Part shown: positions 7,977-16,720 of the stretch, in pieces
Layout of the letters: each line of letters begins with the position of its first letter
Numbering within the stretch: the stretch's first letter is position 1
The notes under the pieces: model-generated
The model's input: the letters and a program-made list of their open reading frames with translations, nothing else
Told to the model about the DNA's origin: nothing
Database searches by the model: none
Program-made: the position numbers and the translations under genes
Source: UBA6054 sp963975575
GTDB lineage: Bacteria; Planctomycetota; Phycisphaerae; Phycisphaerales; UBA1924
Assembly (NCBI GenBank): GCA_963975575.1
Contig: CAXBHL010000001.1
Span: forward strand, 1,054,001 to 1,118,000
DNA length: 64,000 nt
Direction: 5' to 3'

Positions 7977-8909
7977 ATGATTCAGCAAGACAATGCGCCG
8001 GAGATGGTCGTGGTGGAGCAGCCCGTGGCCGAGCAGGGCGTGTCGGCGTCCGACGGATTCGGAGAACTTGTCCATCGGGTCACCGAGGGCGATATGAGCG
8101 CCGACACGTGGATCCTGTTCTGGCAGACGGTCGGCCAGCCGGTCCTGCTCGCCGTGTGCCTGATTGTCGCGGTGTTCGTCGGTGCGGGGTGGTCGCGCCG
8201 GATTGTCAAGCGGGCGCTGGGCAGGGCGAAGGTCGAGGAAACGCTGGCGCGGTTCCTTTCAAACCTCGTCAAGTATCTGGTGCTCATCGCGGGCGCCATC
8301 GCCATCCTCGGGACGCTGGGCATCGAGACCACGAGCTTCGCCGCCGCGCTGGCCGCGGCCGGCTTTGCGATCGGCATGGCCCTCTCGGGCACGCTGAGCA
8401 ACGTCGCCGCGGGCATCATGCTGCTGCTGTTCCGGCCCTTCAAGGTCGGTGACGCGGTGGTCGTGAACGGCGTGACGGCCAAGGTCTACCAGATCAACCT
8501 GTTCAACACCGAGTTGGACACGTTCGACAACCGACGCATCATCATGCCCAACAGCAGCGTGTTCGGGAACACCATCGAGAACATCAGTTTCCACCCGCAG
8601 CGCCGCGTCGACGTGACCGTCGGCACGACCTACGGGTCCGACATCGACAAGGCGCGCGAGGTGCTGACGGCCGCCGCCAAGGGGGTCGAGGGCGGCCTGG
8701 CCGAGCCCGAGCCGGCCGTCATCCTCACCGGCATGGGGGCGTCGTCGATCGACTGGTCGGTCCGGGTCTGGGCGAACTCGCCCGATTTCTTGGCGGTCAA
8801 GGATCGTCTGACGCGGGACGTCAAGGTTTCGCTCGATCGCGCCGAGATCGGCATCCCCTTCCCGCAGATGGACGTGCACATCGATGGGCACATCAAGCGC
8901 CCCGAGTGA
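7977..8909 (+). CDS. MscS family mechanosensitive ion channel
   Basis: Small-conductance mechanosensitive channel that releases solutes on hypo-osmotic shock. The 310 residues show a soluble N-terminus (1-40), three membrane helices, and the pore helix TM3 with the Ala/Gly-packing pattern (FAAALAAAGFAIGMALSGTL, residues 121-140), then the beta domain with FRPFKVGD and NSSVFGNTIEN, and the mixed C-terminal domain. Length is near that of E. coli MscS (286). Shine-Dalgarno GTGGAGG precedes the ATG. Single-gene unit ended by a hairpin. Confidence 0.92.
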   Translation: MIQQDNAPEMVVVEQPVAEQGVSASDGFGELVHRVTEGDMSADTWILFWQTVGQPVLLAVCLIVAVFVGAGWSRRIVKRALGRAKVEETLARFLSNLVKYLVLIAGAIAILGTLGIETTSFAAALAAAGFAIGMALSGTLSNVAAGIMLLLFRPFKVGDAVVVNGVTAKVYQINLFNTELDTFDNRRIIMPNSSVFGNTIENISFHPQRRVDVTVGTTYGSDIDKAREVLTAAAKGVEGGLAEPEPAVILTGMGASSIDWSVRVWANSPDFLAVKDRLTRDVKVSLDRAEIGIPFPQMDVHIDGHIKRPE

Positions 8910-8943
8910 GCCGGGCAACCCGCCACGATCCCCGAAGCCCTCG

Positions 8944-8962
8944 GCCCGCCGCGGGCTTTTTT
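8944..8962 (+). terminator. Intrinsic terminator after the MscS gene
   Basis: Stem GCCCG/CGGGC with a 3-nt loop and TTTTTT. Its T-run overlaps the stop codon (8961-8963) of the convergent asnB gene. Confidence 0.8.
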
Positions 8963-11045
8963 ACGCCTGCCCTTGACGAATCCGGTCGAGCCATTTCGCC
9001 CAGATCGAGAGTACGAGCAGCATGTAGAGTCGCTGGCTGTGGTCCCGCCCGTGCCAGGGGTTGATGGACTTCTCCCCGGCGGCGTCGTGCTCACGCAGCC
9101 TCTGTTCGACGAACTTCATGTTGATGTTGACGCCCGCCTCGGCCAGCCCGGGGAACGGGTCGGCGGATCGCAGGTGGTCGTGCAGGAGTTGGCGGAGGTG
9201 GCCGTAGTCGGTGCGGAACCATTCGCCGATGGGGATGGCGAAGCCCCGCTTGGGGCGGTTGATGATGTGCTCGGGGAGGTATTTGCGGGCGACCTGCTTG
9301 AGGAGGCCCTTGCGTTCGTCGTTGGGCATGAGGACGTCGAGCGGCGTGCGAAGGGCGGCGTCGACGAGATCGCGGGCGAGGAGTGGGGCGCGGACCTCGA
9401 GGGCGACGGCCATGGAGGCGGTGTCGGTCTTGCGGAGCAGGTCGTCGGGAAGGTAGTGCTCGAAGTCGTGGCGAAGGGGGTCATCGACGGGGCGGAAGGT
9501 GTCATCACCGGTGGGCAGGCCGTCGAGTTCGGGGATGAGGCGGCGGAGGTCGGGCGTGGGGAAGATGGCGAGCAGTTCGGAGTATCCGCCGTAGCGGGCG
9601 GCGGTGGCGAGGCGGACGAGGTAGGTCGAGCGGCTTGAAGGCCTGCGCTGGTCGAGCAGGCCGGAGGGGATCAGTCGAAGCAGGCGGCGTCGGCGGTTGA
9701 GGGTGGCGTTGATGGTGTGGCGTCGGTAGCCGCCGAAGAGCTCGTCGCCGCCGTCGCCGGAGAGGGCGACCTTGACATGCTGGCGGGCGGCCTTGCAGAC
9801 CCAGTAGGTGGGCAGCAGGGACGAATCGCCGAAGGGCAGGCCGAGTTGCTCGATGAGTTTGACGAGGTCGTCGGCGGGATGGGGATCGCAGTCGAGGATG
9901 GTGTGGTCGATGCCGATGGATCTGGCTGTGTCCGCAGCGGCGGCGGACTCGTCGTAGTCCGGGTGGGGCATGCGGACGGTGAAGGCCTTGATATCGGGGC
10001 GGGATTGGTGGGCGATGGCGGCGATGAGTGCGGAGTCGAGGCCGCCGGAGAGGAAGAGGCCGAGCGGGGCGTCGGCTTCGAGGCGGGAGGTAACGGCGCT
10101 GTGGAGCAACTCATGGCCTCTCCGGAGAGTGAGTTTTGCTCCCGTGTCCGAACGATTGCTGAGGGCTCCGGATCGTCCGAGTACTTGAGAACCGCGTTGG
10201 TTGACTATTGAATCAGTTGAGGCCCCGCGCATCGGGGCTGGCGGCGTGATCTGCATTCCGTACGGAACACGTTGGCTGGATATCGCCGTTGGTTGCTCGT
10301 ATGCCGATCCACTGCGAATCCAGTCGGCGAGGCTGCAATGTACGATCCCGCTCTTTTCTTTGTCCCAGCTCGGCCATTGAGACCCGAAGAGTCTGAGTAA
10401 CCCAGGCGTGCAGTTGCAAAACGCGTGCGATTGGATCGACCAACTCTCGTACAAGGGCTTCTCGCCGGATTGATCACGGCCCCATGCCAGTTGGCCGGTC
10501 GAACGGTCCCAAATGAGGTCTGCGCACATCCCGTTGAGTTCTTCGATGATCCGCAACCCCCACGCCCGCCACCCATGCACCAGCACCTCCGTGTCCGAGT
10601 GGTCCGTCTCGAACCGGTGCCCGCTCGCCTCGAGTTCCGTCCGCAGTTCGCGATGGTTGTAGATGCACCCGTTGAACACCACCGCCACCAGCGGCACGCC
10701 GGGCGCGGCCTCGTGGGCCAGGATCGGCGTCTCGCCCGGCCCGTAGGTCAGGTCGGAGCGGAGGCGATGGCCGTCGTGGACCATGGGCTGGTGGCCGCCG
10801 GCGTGGTCGATGATGCTCAGGCGCCGGTGGACCAGGGCGATGTCGATCACCGTGCCGTCGGGGCGGACGGCCCGGTCGCGGAATCGCCCGGCCCCGTCGG
10901 GGCCGCGGTGCTTGATGGAGTCGTCGAGGATGTCCAGCCACGCCTCGGGGATGGCTTCCAGAGGGTGGGGGGGGTGGGGGGGCTCAGCCGGCGCGCCGTC
11001 CGGGCCGGGCGGGTGGATCTTCAGGATGCCGGCGATGCCGCACAT
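8961..11045 (-). CDS. asnB: Asparagine synthase (glutamine-hydrolysing)
   Basis: Converts Asp + Gln + ATP to Asn + Glu. N-terminal Ntn glutaminase domain with the obligatory Cys2 (MCGIAGI), HRGPDG, RRLSIID and FNGCIYNH; C-terminal ATP-pyrophosphatase domain with LFLSGGLDSAL and LSGDGGDELFGGY. At 694 residues it is longer than E. coli AsnB (554): a Pro-rich insert follows residue 12, and residues about 192-312 (linker and start of the synthase domain) are encoded by a GC-poor tract. Whether it makes free Asn or amidates a surface polymer is unclear. TATCCT ends 8 nt before the ATG with no Shine-Dalgarno. Confidence 0.92.
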   Translation of the reverse strand: MCGIAGILKIHPPGPDGAPAEPPHPPHPLEAIPEAWLDILDDSIKHRGPDGAGRFRDRAVRPDGTVIDIALVHRRLSIIDHAGGHQPMVHDGHRLRSDLTYGPGETPILAHEAAPGVPLVAVVFNGCIYNHRELRTELEASGHRFETDHSDTEVLVHGWRAWGLRIIEELNGMCADLIWDRSTGQLAWGRDQSGEKPLYESWSIQSHAFCNCTPGLLRLFGSQWPSWDKEKSGIVHCSLADWIRSGSAYEQPTAISSQRVPYGMQITPPAPMRGASTDSIVNQRGSQVLGRSGALSNRSDTGAKLTLRRGHELLHSAVTSRLEADAPLGLFLSGGLDSALIAAIAHQSRPDIKAFTVRMPHPDYDESAAAADTARSIGIDHTILDCDPHPADDLVKLIEQLGLPFGDSSLLPTYWVCKAARQHVKVALSGDGGDELFGGYRRHTINATLNRRRRLLRLIPSGLLDQRRPSSRSTYLVRLATAARYGGYSELLAIFPTPDLRRLIPELDGLPTGDDTFRPVDDPLRHDFEHYLPDDLLRKTDTASMAVALEVRAPLLARDLVDAALRTPLDVLMPNDERKGLLKQVARKYLPEHIINRPKRGFAIPIGEWFRTDYGHLRQLLHDHLRSADPFPGLAEAGVNINMKFVEQRLREHDAAGEKSINPWHGRDHSQRLYMLLVLSIWAKWLDRIRQGQA
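10110..10470. other. GC-poor tract inside asnB
   Basis: About 360 nt at roughly 53-62% GC (line by line count) between flanks near 70%. Codon choice shifts to T/A endings in the asnB frame, yet the frame stays open and the encoded linker still resembles AsnB (CTPGLLRLFGS, LADWIRSG, VPYG). Looks like a recombined segment; see findings. Confidence 0.6.
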
Positions 11046-11053
11046 GGGAGGGC

Positions 11054-11059
11054 AGGATA
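11054..11059 (-). promoter_or_regulatory. -10-like hexamer of asnB (leaderless)
   Basis: TATCCT on the minus strand, 8 nt before the asnB ATG; no Shine-Dalgarno between. A transcript starting 7-8 nt after it would begin at the start codon. Confidence 0.5.
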
Positions 11060-11061
11060 CC

Positions 11062-11619
11062 TCAGGGCCGGTCTTTCTGACGGGCGCGCCGCTTGCGTCG
11101 GATCTCGATCAGCCGCGCCCGGCGGTGGTGCTTGCGGTCGTTGAAACTGCCGGTCTGGTACCCGATGATGGTGTGGAGCACCCGCGTGATCAGGATCGCG
11201 AGGATGTAGGTCACCACGAACGACTTCTTGGGTCCGAGGTCGGTGTGGTGCTGGAGCAGGGTCATGCCCCCGATGGCCAGCACCGCGAACACCGGAACCA
11301 GCACGATCCGCTCGGCCTGCACGAGCAGCGCGTCGGAGGCGAAGTGGACCACCCTGGCGCGGTCGATCGGGGCGGGCTTGCCCGGCTTCCAGTGGTTGGC
11401 CAGCCAGTGCAGCGAGAAGTAGACCGTGAAGTCGAAGACCATGTCGATGAAATAGGCCGCCACCGCGATCCAGAGCTTGCGCTCCGGGCCCAGCCATTCG
11501 CCGACCCAGGCCACCGGCCACATGGCCAGCAGCAGGGCCGCCAGCCCGGCGAACGTCACGTTGACGTTGATATTGACCACCCGCTTGCGTTGGTAAAGTT
11601 GGAACAGGCGGCGGAGCAT
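11062..11619 (-). CDS. Hypothetical membrane protein
   Basis: A 185-residue protein with a short basic N-terminus (MLRRLFQLYQRKR) and about four hydrophobic segments (near residues 15-40, 50-75, 100-125, 140-160), ending in a strongly basic tail rich in Arg/Lys/His. Histidines cluster in the loop LLQHHTDLG. I do not recognise the family. Start at 11619 has TACGAT 7 nt upstream (leaderless type); a longer version from 11661 would overlap the preceding methyltransferase gene. It sits between that gene and asnB on the same strand. Confidence 0.7.
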   Translation of the reverse strand: MLRRLFQLYQRKRVVNINVNVTFAGLAALLLAMWPVAWVGEWLGPERKLWIAVAAYFIDMVFDFTVYFSLHWLANHWKPGKPAPIDRARVVHFASDALLVQAERIVLVPVFAVLAIGGMTLLQHHTDLGPKKSFVVTYILAILITRVLHTIIGYQTGSFNDRKHHRRARLIEIRRKRRARQKDRP

Positions 11620-11653
11620 GTGCGGGATCGTACCCGGACATGCCCGGGCGGGT

Positions 11654-12382
11654 TCACGCAAAGGGGACGGCGGCGAGGCGAGAGCGGGCGATGGAGACGG
11701 CCTGCGGATTGGCGTCGCAGCCCAGCGGGACGCGACCGAGCCCGGCCGCGGCGACCAGGGTCGTGCCCGAGCCGCAGCACGGGTCCAGCACCGTGCCCCC
11801 CGGCGGGCAGCACGCCCCGATGAGCAGCTCCAGCAGGGCGAGGGGCTTCTGGGTCGGATAGCCGGTCCGCTCGGCCGCCATGTTGTTGATCGAAGGGATG
11901 TCCAGCACGTCGGTGGCCTTCTTGAGTTGGCCGCTCATGCGCCGGCTGGTCGCCGGGACCATCGGGGGCTCGAACCAGTAGCACCCGGGGTCCACGCAGT
12001 ACCACAGGATGTCGTCGTGCTTGCGGGCAAAGCGGCGGGGGGACGATCCGCCCAGGCCGTAGGACCACACGAGGTGGTTGACGAAGCGGTCGGGGCTGAG
12101 CAGGTCGTCGAGGAGCAGCCGGGCGTGGTGGCAGGTCCGCCAGTCGATGTGCAGCAGCAGCGAGCCGGACGCTTTCAGGCAGGGGAGCGTGGTTTCGAGG
12201 CGGGCCCGAAGCCAGGCGACCCAGTCCGCCGGCGTGGCCCAGGCGTCCTCATACGCCCCCGCCCGCGCTGTCTGCGGCTGGCCGGTGTTGAACGGCGGAT
12301 CGGCGTAGACCAGATCAACCGACCCGGCGGGCAGCGTGCGGGCCATGTCCAGCCAGTCCGCGTGCCGGATGACCTCGGTCAC
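11654..12382 (-). CDS. Site-specific DNA methyltransferase (N4/N6 amino type, beta class), orphan
   Basis: SAM-dependent DNA methylase of 242 residues. Motif IV DPPFNTG (residues 29-35) comes before the target-recognition region and motif I DPCCGSGTT (about 195-203), with TQKPLALLE (motif X) between, the order of beta-class adenine or cytosine-N4 methylases. No restriction endonuclease or specificity subunit is nearby, so it is probably a solitary, possibly regulatory, methylase. It starts with a GTG that overlaps the TGA of the UDP-glucose dehydrogenase gene (GTGA), indicating coupling. Confidence 0.85.
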   Translation of the reverse strand: MTEVIRHADWLDMARTLPAGSVDLVYADPPFNTGQPQTARAGAYEDAWATPADWVAWLRARLETTLPCLKASGSLLLHIDWRTCHHARLLLDDLLSPDRFVNHLVWSYGLGGSSPRRFARKHDDILWYCVDPGCYWFEPPMVPATSRRMSGQLKKATDVLDIPSINNMAAERTGYPTQKPLALLELLIGACCPPGGTVLDPCCGSGTTLVAAAGLGRVPLGCDANPQAVSIARSRLAAVPFA

Positions 12383-13725
12383 ACCGGCACGACCGGGGCG
12401 CGGCCCACGGAGTGGTAGTGGAAGCCGAGCTGGCCGAGGGCCTGGCGCCGGTACAGATTGCGGCCGTCAAAGATCACCTTGTTCTTCATGACCTTGGCGA
12501 GCTTGTCGAAGTCCGGGCTCTTGAACTCGGCCCAGTCGGTCGAGATCACGAGCGCGTCCGCGCCCTTGGCGCACTCGTACATGTCCTCGTGCAGCGTGAG
12601 GATGTCGCCCATCTCCTTGGCCACGTTCTCCATCGCGACGGGGTCGTGGCCCCGGCAGTGGGCTCCGTAGCCGAGCGCTTTTCGGATCAGGGTCAGGGCC
12701 GGGGCCTTGCGGATGTCGTCGGTACGGGGCTTGAAGGCCAGGCCCCAGAAGGCGATGGTCTTGCCCTGCAGGGCCTGCTCGCCCCCGAAGTGCTTGATGA
12801 TCTTGTTGAAGAAGATGTTGCGCTGGCGCTCGTTGGTGCCGTGCACGGCGTTGGAGACCTGCATGGTCACGCCGGCCTTGTCGCCCATCATGATGCAGGC
12901 CAGCGTGTCCTTGGGGAAGCACGACCCGCCGTAGCCAAGACCGGGGTGCAGAAAGGCGTGGCCGATGCGCGAGTCGGCGCACATGCCCTCGCGGACGCGG
13001 TTGATGTTGGCCCCGTAGGCCTCGCACAGGTTGGCCATCTCGTTGATGAACGAGATCTTGGTGGCCAGGAAGTTGTTGCTGGCGTACTTGACCATCTCGG
13101 CGCTGAGCACGTCCATCACGAACACCGGGTGCCCGTTGCGGACGAACGGGTCGTACAGGTCGCGGAACTTCTCGCCGACCTCCTCGGACTCCACGCCGAC
13201 GACCACGCGGTCGGGCTTGTTGAAGTCGTTGATGGCGTCACCTTCCTTGAGGAACTCGGGGTTGTCGGCCACGTGAAACGGGATGCCGTCCCCGGCGATG
13301 GCGCGGATGCGCTCCTTCACGCGGAAAGTCGTGCCCACCGGCACGGTCGACTTGCACACGATGATCTTGGGCTTCTGGTCCGGGCCGAGCTCCTTGAGCA
13401 CCCGCCCGATGTCGTCGGCCGCGCCGTCCACGAAGGACAGGTCCGTGTGGCCCTTGTCGTCCGAGGGCGTCCCCACGCAGATGAAGATCATGTCCGCGTC
13501 GCGGTAGGCCTTCGGCTTGTCCAGCGTGTAGCTCAGCCGACCCGCCTGGCGGTTCTTGGCGATCAACTCGGTCAGCCCCGGCTCGTAGATCGGGCAGATG
13601 TCCTTCTCGAGCTTGGCGATCTTTTCTGGGTCTACGTCCAGGCACGTCACGTCGTTGCCGGTGTTCGCCAGGCACACGCCCGTCACAAGGCCCACGTAGC
13701 CGGTTCCAACCATCGTCAAGCGCAT
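12379..13725 (-). CDS. ugd: UDP-glucose 6-dehydrogenase
   Basis: Oxidises UDP-glucose to UDP-glucuronate with 2 NAD+, feeding capsule, exopolysaccharide or lipid glycosylation. The 448-residue product has the NAD-binding GTGYVG (residues 7-12), STVPVGTT, NPEFLKEGDAI, and catalytic Cys269 in GGSCFPKD; length is typical. Start chosen at 13725, where AGAAGGGG gives a good Shine-Dalgarno; a longer start at 13764 adds 13 residues before the Rossmann strand. Overlaps the DNA methylase start by 4 nt. The flanking genes do not obviously belong to a polysaccharide locus. Confidence 0.93.
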   Translation of the reverse strand: MRLTMVGTGYVGLVTGVCLANTGNDVTCLDVDPEKIAKLEKDICPIYEPGLTELIAKNRQAGRLSYTLDKPKAYRDADMIFICVGTPSDDKGHTDLSFVDGAADDIGRVLKELGPDQKPKIIVCKSTVPVGTTFRVKERIRAIAGDGIPFHVADNPEFLKEGDAINDFNKPDRVVVGVESEEVGEKFRDLYDPFVRNGHPVFVMDVLSAEMVKYASNNFLATKISFINEMANLCEAYGANINRVREGMCADSRIGHAFLHPGLGYGGSCFPKDTLACIMMGDKAGVTMQVSNAVHGTNERQRNIFFNKIIKHFGGEQALQGKTIAFWGLAFKPRTDDIRKAPALTLIRKALGYGAHCRGHDPVAMENVAKEMGDILTLHEDMYECAKGADALVISTDWAEFKSPDFDKLAKVMKNKVIFDGRNLYRRQALGQLGFHYHSVGRAPVVPV

Positions 13726-13871
13726 GCTGATCCCCTTCTCAAAGTCGGTCATCGTAGCCCGCAACCCTCGTTCGCGGGCCGGTCACGAGGGGACTGTGGG
13801 CCCTCCGCATGACCCGGGGTGTTGGGTCCGATACCATGCGGGCTGTCCCCGCCCGGACCGGAGTTGAGACC

Positions 13872-14786
13872 ATGCCGAAGACCGCCCAGAAACCCACCAA
13901 AGCCTCCAAGAAACCTGCGTCGAAGAAGGGTCGCAGATCCGGGGGCGCGGGTCCGGCCGGATTCACCGCCGCCACCGCCGACATCCACGAGCTCTATCAG
14001 CTTTCTGTTCAAAACGTTGAGTCGGAGATCGACTTCGTCGACGCCGAGTTCGAGCGGCTCCGGGGACGGAAGGCGGGCCTGCTGCGGGAGGACTTCTGCG
14101 GCACCGGCAACACCTCCTGCGAGTGGGTCCGCCGGCGTCCGTCGAACCGGGCGGTGGGGCTGGATATCGACCAGCCGACCCTGGACTGGGGCCTGGAGAG
14201 GAACGTGGCCCGCCTGGACGACGACCAGCGGGCCCGTGTCAGCCTGCTCAACCGCAACGTCCTCAGCCCGGGTGACGCGGTCGGCATGGACTGCGTGCTC
14301 GCGATGAACTTCAGCTACTGGCTCTTCAAGACCCGCGAGGATCTCTGCGGGTACTTCCGCGCGGTCCGAGCGTCCCTGGCGGACGACGGGGTCTTTTTCC
14401 TCGACCACTACGGCGGCTCCGAGGCCATGAGCGAGATGGTGGAGAAGCGGTCCGTCGAGGGCCGCAAGGGCCGCAGCTTCACCTACGAATGGGACCAGGC
14501 GTCGTACAACCCCATCACCGGCGACATGACCTGCCGGATCCATTTCCGGTTCTCGGACAAGACCCGGATCAAGAACGCCTTCGAGTACCACTGGAGGCTG
14601 TGGACGCTCCCCGAGATCCGTGAGTTGCTCGCCGAGGCCGGATTCTCCAAGGTCAGTGTGTACTGGGAAGGCGACGAGCTGGACAAGTCCGGCGAGCCGA
14701 CCGGCGAGGGCAACGGCGAGTTCACGCCCACCGAGGTGGGCACGGCCGACCCCGCGTACATCAGCTACATCGCCGCCGAGCGCTGA
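13872..14786 (+). CDS. Class I SAM-dependent methyltransferase
   Basis: A 304-residue protein with a Lys/Pro-rich N-terminus (1-35) and a Rossmann methyltransferase core. Motif I is the unusual LLREDFCGTGNTSCEW, followed by GLDID (motif II), a NFSYWLFKTREDL block, and FFLDHYGGSEA. Substrate unknown. It shares these blocks and the C-terminal WRLWTLPEIRELLAEAGF with the protein encoded at 28348-29121, so the two are paralogues. The ATG at 13872 starts the Lys-rich segment; TACCAT about 30 nt upstream may be its -10. Confidence 0.8.
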   Translation: MPKTAQKPTKASKKPASKKGRRSGGAGPAGFTAATADIHELYQLSVQNVESEIDFVDAEFERLRGRKAGLLREDFCGTGNTSCEWVRRRPSNRAVGLDIDQPTLDWGLERNVARLDDDQRARVSLLNRNVLSPGDAVGMDCVLAMNFSYWLFKTREDLCGYFRAVRASLADDGVFFLDHYGGSEAMSEMVEKRSVEGRKGRSFTYEWDQASYNPITGDMTCRIHFRFSDKTRIKNAFEYHWRLWTLPEIRELLAEAGFSKVSVYWEGDELDKSGEPTGEGNGEFTPTEVGTADPAYISYIAAER

Positions 14787-14859
14787 CCGGGGCTGAGCGG
14801 CTCGGGTCCGGCCCCCGCCCGCCTCCAACCGGGCCGAATCGGGCCCGGCCGCGCCCGCG

Positions 14860-14865
14860 TATCAT
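14860..14865 (+). promoter_or_regulatory. -10-like hexamer of the polyprenyl synthase gene
   Basis: TATCAT (5 of 6 to consensus), 5 nt before the GTG start codon at 14871; implies a leaderless transcript. Confidence 0.5.
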
Positions 14866-14870
14866 GGGCC

Positions 14871-15920
14871 GTGCGCGGCGTCATCGACATCCCCGATCAT
14901 CTGCTCGGCGTTCAGGAACTGATCCTGGCGTCGCTCGCCCGTGTCGAGACGCGATTCGACCGCCAGCTCACCTCCGACCTGCCACCGGTCGACGAGATGT
15001 GCGCCCACGTCGAGCGGTACCGAGGGAAGATGCTCCGCCCGACGCTGGCCGTGCTCTGCGGCGCCGCCGTGCGGGAGGATCTGGGGGATCTGCTGGCGGA
15101 ACGGGCGTTCGACCGCGTGGCCACCGACGCCCACATCGCGGCGGGCGCGGTGTGCGAGATGGTCCACATGGCCACCCTCGTGCACGACGACGTCCTCGAC
15201 GAGGCGGCGGTTCGCAGGCGGGGGGCCACGGTCAACACCCTGCGTGGGAACGAGCAGGCGGTGATCCTCGGGGACTACCTGATCGCCTCCGCCTACGAAC
15301 TCTGTTCGGTCTTCGATTCGCCCGTGCCGGCCCGCATCGTCGGCCGGGCGAGCACCGTGATGTGCGCGGGCGAACTGCTCCAGTTGCACCACCGGGAGAA
15401 CGCGTCGCTCGACGAGGCGACGTATTTCGAGATCCTCGACCGCAAGACCGCCGCGCTGATCGGCGCGTCGTGCGAACTCGGCGCGCTCTGCACGCTCGGC
15501 TTCGACCAGACCGAGAGCGACCGGGTTGAAGCGGTGGGGCGGTTCGGGCGGGGCCTGGGCGTCGCGTTCCAGATCCAGGACGACCTGCTCGACCTGACCG
15601 GCGAAGAGTCGGTGGTCGGCAAGTCGGTCCGCAAGGACCTCGAGAAGGGCAAGCTGACCTACCCCCTCATCCACCACCTCGCGCGCGCCGACGCCCGCAC
15701 GCGGGGTCAGACCCTCCGCCTGATCCAGTCGGCGGCCCGCACCGACGCGGCGCAGGCCCTCCGCGAGCTGCTCGACACCACCGGCTCGCTCGAGGCCACC
15801 CGCCAGACCGCCGCCCGGCTGGTGAGCGATTCCAAGACCGCGCTCGGCGGACTGCCCGGGGGACCCGGCCGCGACATGCTCGGCCTGATGGCCGACGCGG
15901 TCATCGACCGGTCTTTCTGA
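14871..15920 (+). CDS. Polyprenyl diphosphate synthase
   Basis: Trans-prenyltransferase of 349 residues that extends allylic diphosphates with IPP; probably makes the side chain of menaquinone or ubiquinone (IspB/HepT-like). First Asp-rich motif LVHDDVLDE (D106, D107, D110) and second FQIQDDLLD are intact, as are GKMLRP near the N-terminus and GKLTYPLIHHL for IPP binding. Chain length cannot be read with confidence. GTG start without Shine-Dalgarno, 5 nt after TATCAT. The neighbouring methyltransferase is not the UbiE/MenG type. Confidence 0.9.
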   Translation: MRGVIDIPDHLLGVQELILASLARVETRFDRQLTSDLPPVDEMCAHVERYRGKMLRPTLAVLCGAAVREDLGDLLAERAFDRVATDAHIAAGAVCEMVHMATLVHDDVLDEAAVRRRGATVNTLRGNEQAVILGDYLIASAYELCSVFDSPVPARIVGRASTVMCAGELLQLHHRENASLDEATYFEILDRKTAALIGASCELGALCTLGFDQTESDRVEAVGRFGRGLGVAFQIQDDLLDLTGEESVVGKSVRKDLEKGKLTYPLIHHLARADARTRGQTLRLIQSAARTDAAQALRELLDTTGSLEATRQTAARLVSDSKTALGGLPGGPGRDMLGLMADAVIDRSF

Positions 15921-15929
15921 CCGTCGAAA

Positions 15930-15953
15930 GCCCGGCGCACGAAAAAGCCGGGC
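15930..15953. terminator. Hairpin between convergent genes
   Basis: GCCCGGC (15930-15936) pairs with GCCGGGC (15947-15953) around an A-rich loop. An alternative hairpin uses 15949-15966. No long T-run; could stop either convergent transcript, weakly. Confidence 0.45.
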
Positions 15954-15989
15954 GTTGCCGCCCGGCCGGGGAATCCGTTCGGCGAGATC

Positions 15990-16622
15990 TCAGCCGCGGC
16001 GGCGACGCGCGGCGATCATGCCCCCCAGGCCCATCAGGCCCAGAACGCCCGGAGCCGGCGTGATCGCGACGTTGTCGAGGTCGAAGGTGGTCACCAGGGG
16101 GGTGGCCAGCCCGTCGGGGCGGTTCACGATGACCTGGACGTTGCCGACCTGACCGGCGACCGCGTCGAAGGTGCCGCCCGCGGGGACGTAGAAGGGGCTG
16201 TTGGGATCGATCGCAAAGCTCAGCGTGGTCCACGCGCCGGACGAGACCGCGACGGGGCTGAACAGCACGAACGCCGGGCTGTTGTTCGCGGTGGCGAAAC
16301 GCACCGCGAACGTCAGGTCCTGGCCCGCGTCGTGGCGGACGTCGAAGGCGATCGTGTCGATGTTGCCGACGTAGTTGCCCGTGAAGGCGCCGTTCGACGA
16401 GTTGTAGTTCGACTGGGCGCGGAACAGCAGCAGCCCGAATCCCCCGGCCGAGTTCACGTCGGCGGTCGAGGTGATGAACCCGCCCGCGTCCCAGGCGGCC
16501 GGGTTCTGCGGGCCGTCGTGCCAGTTGGCGTTCCCGGCGTCGAAGGTCTCGGTGAAAGGAGCGGTGCCGGCGAGCGCGGCCGGGGCGGCCATCGCGAGGG
16601 CCATGAGGAGGGTCGTACGCAT
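15990..16622 (-). CDS. Secreted protein with PEP-CTERM-like sorting tail
   Basis: A 210-residue exported protein: signal peptide MRTTLLMALAMAAPAALAG, a beta-rich body resembling carbohydrate-binding or lectin-like jelly rolls (FTETFDAG at the start, then alternating strands to FDLDNVAITP), and a C-terminal tail made of PAPG, a hydrophobic helix and ARRRRG. That tripartite tail is the hallmark of exosortase-type sorting signals in planctomycetes (PAPG instead of PEP is common there). Likely displayed at the surface. Start chosen at 16622 for the signal peptide; purine-rich AAAGAGA lies upstream. Confidence 0.8.
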   Translation of the reverse strand: MRTTLLMALAMAAPAALAGTAPFTETFDAGNANWHDGPQNPAAWDAGGFITSTADVNSAGGFGLLLFRAQSNYNSSNGAFTGNYVGNIDTIAFDVRHDAGQDLTFAVRFATANNSPAFVLFSPVAVSSGAWTTLSFAIDPNSPFYVPAGGTFDAVAGQVGNVQVIVNRPDGLATPLVTTFDLDNVAITPAPGVLGLMGLGGMIAARRRRG

Positions 16623-16720
16623 GTTCGGATCTCTTTCTCGTGTCAGCGGCTTCGGATGCCGCGGGATGTGGGGAGAACGGAAACCTTCGGGGCCGAAGCC
16701 CCGGGCACGGAACACGCCGG

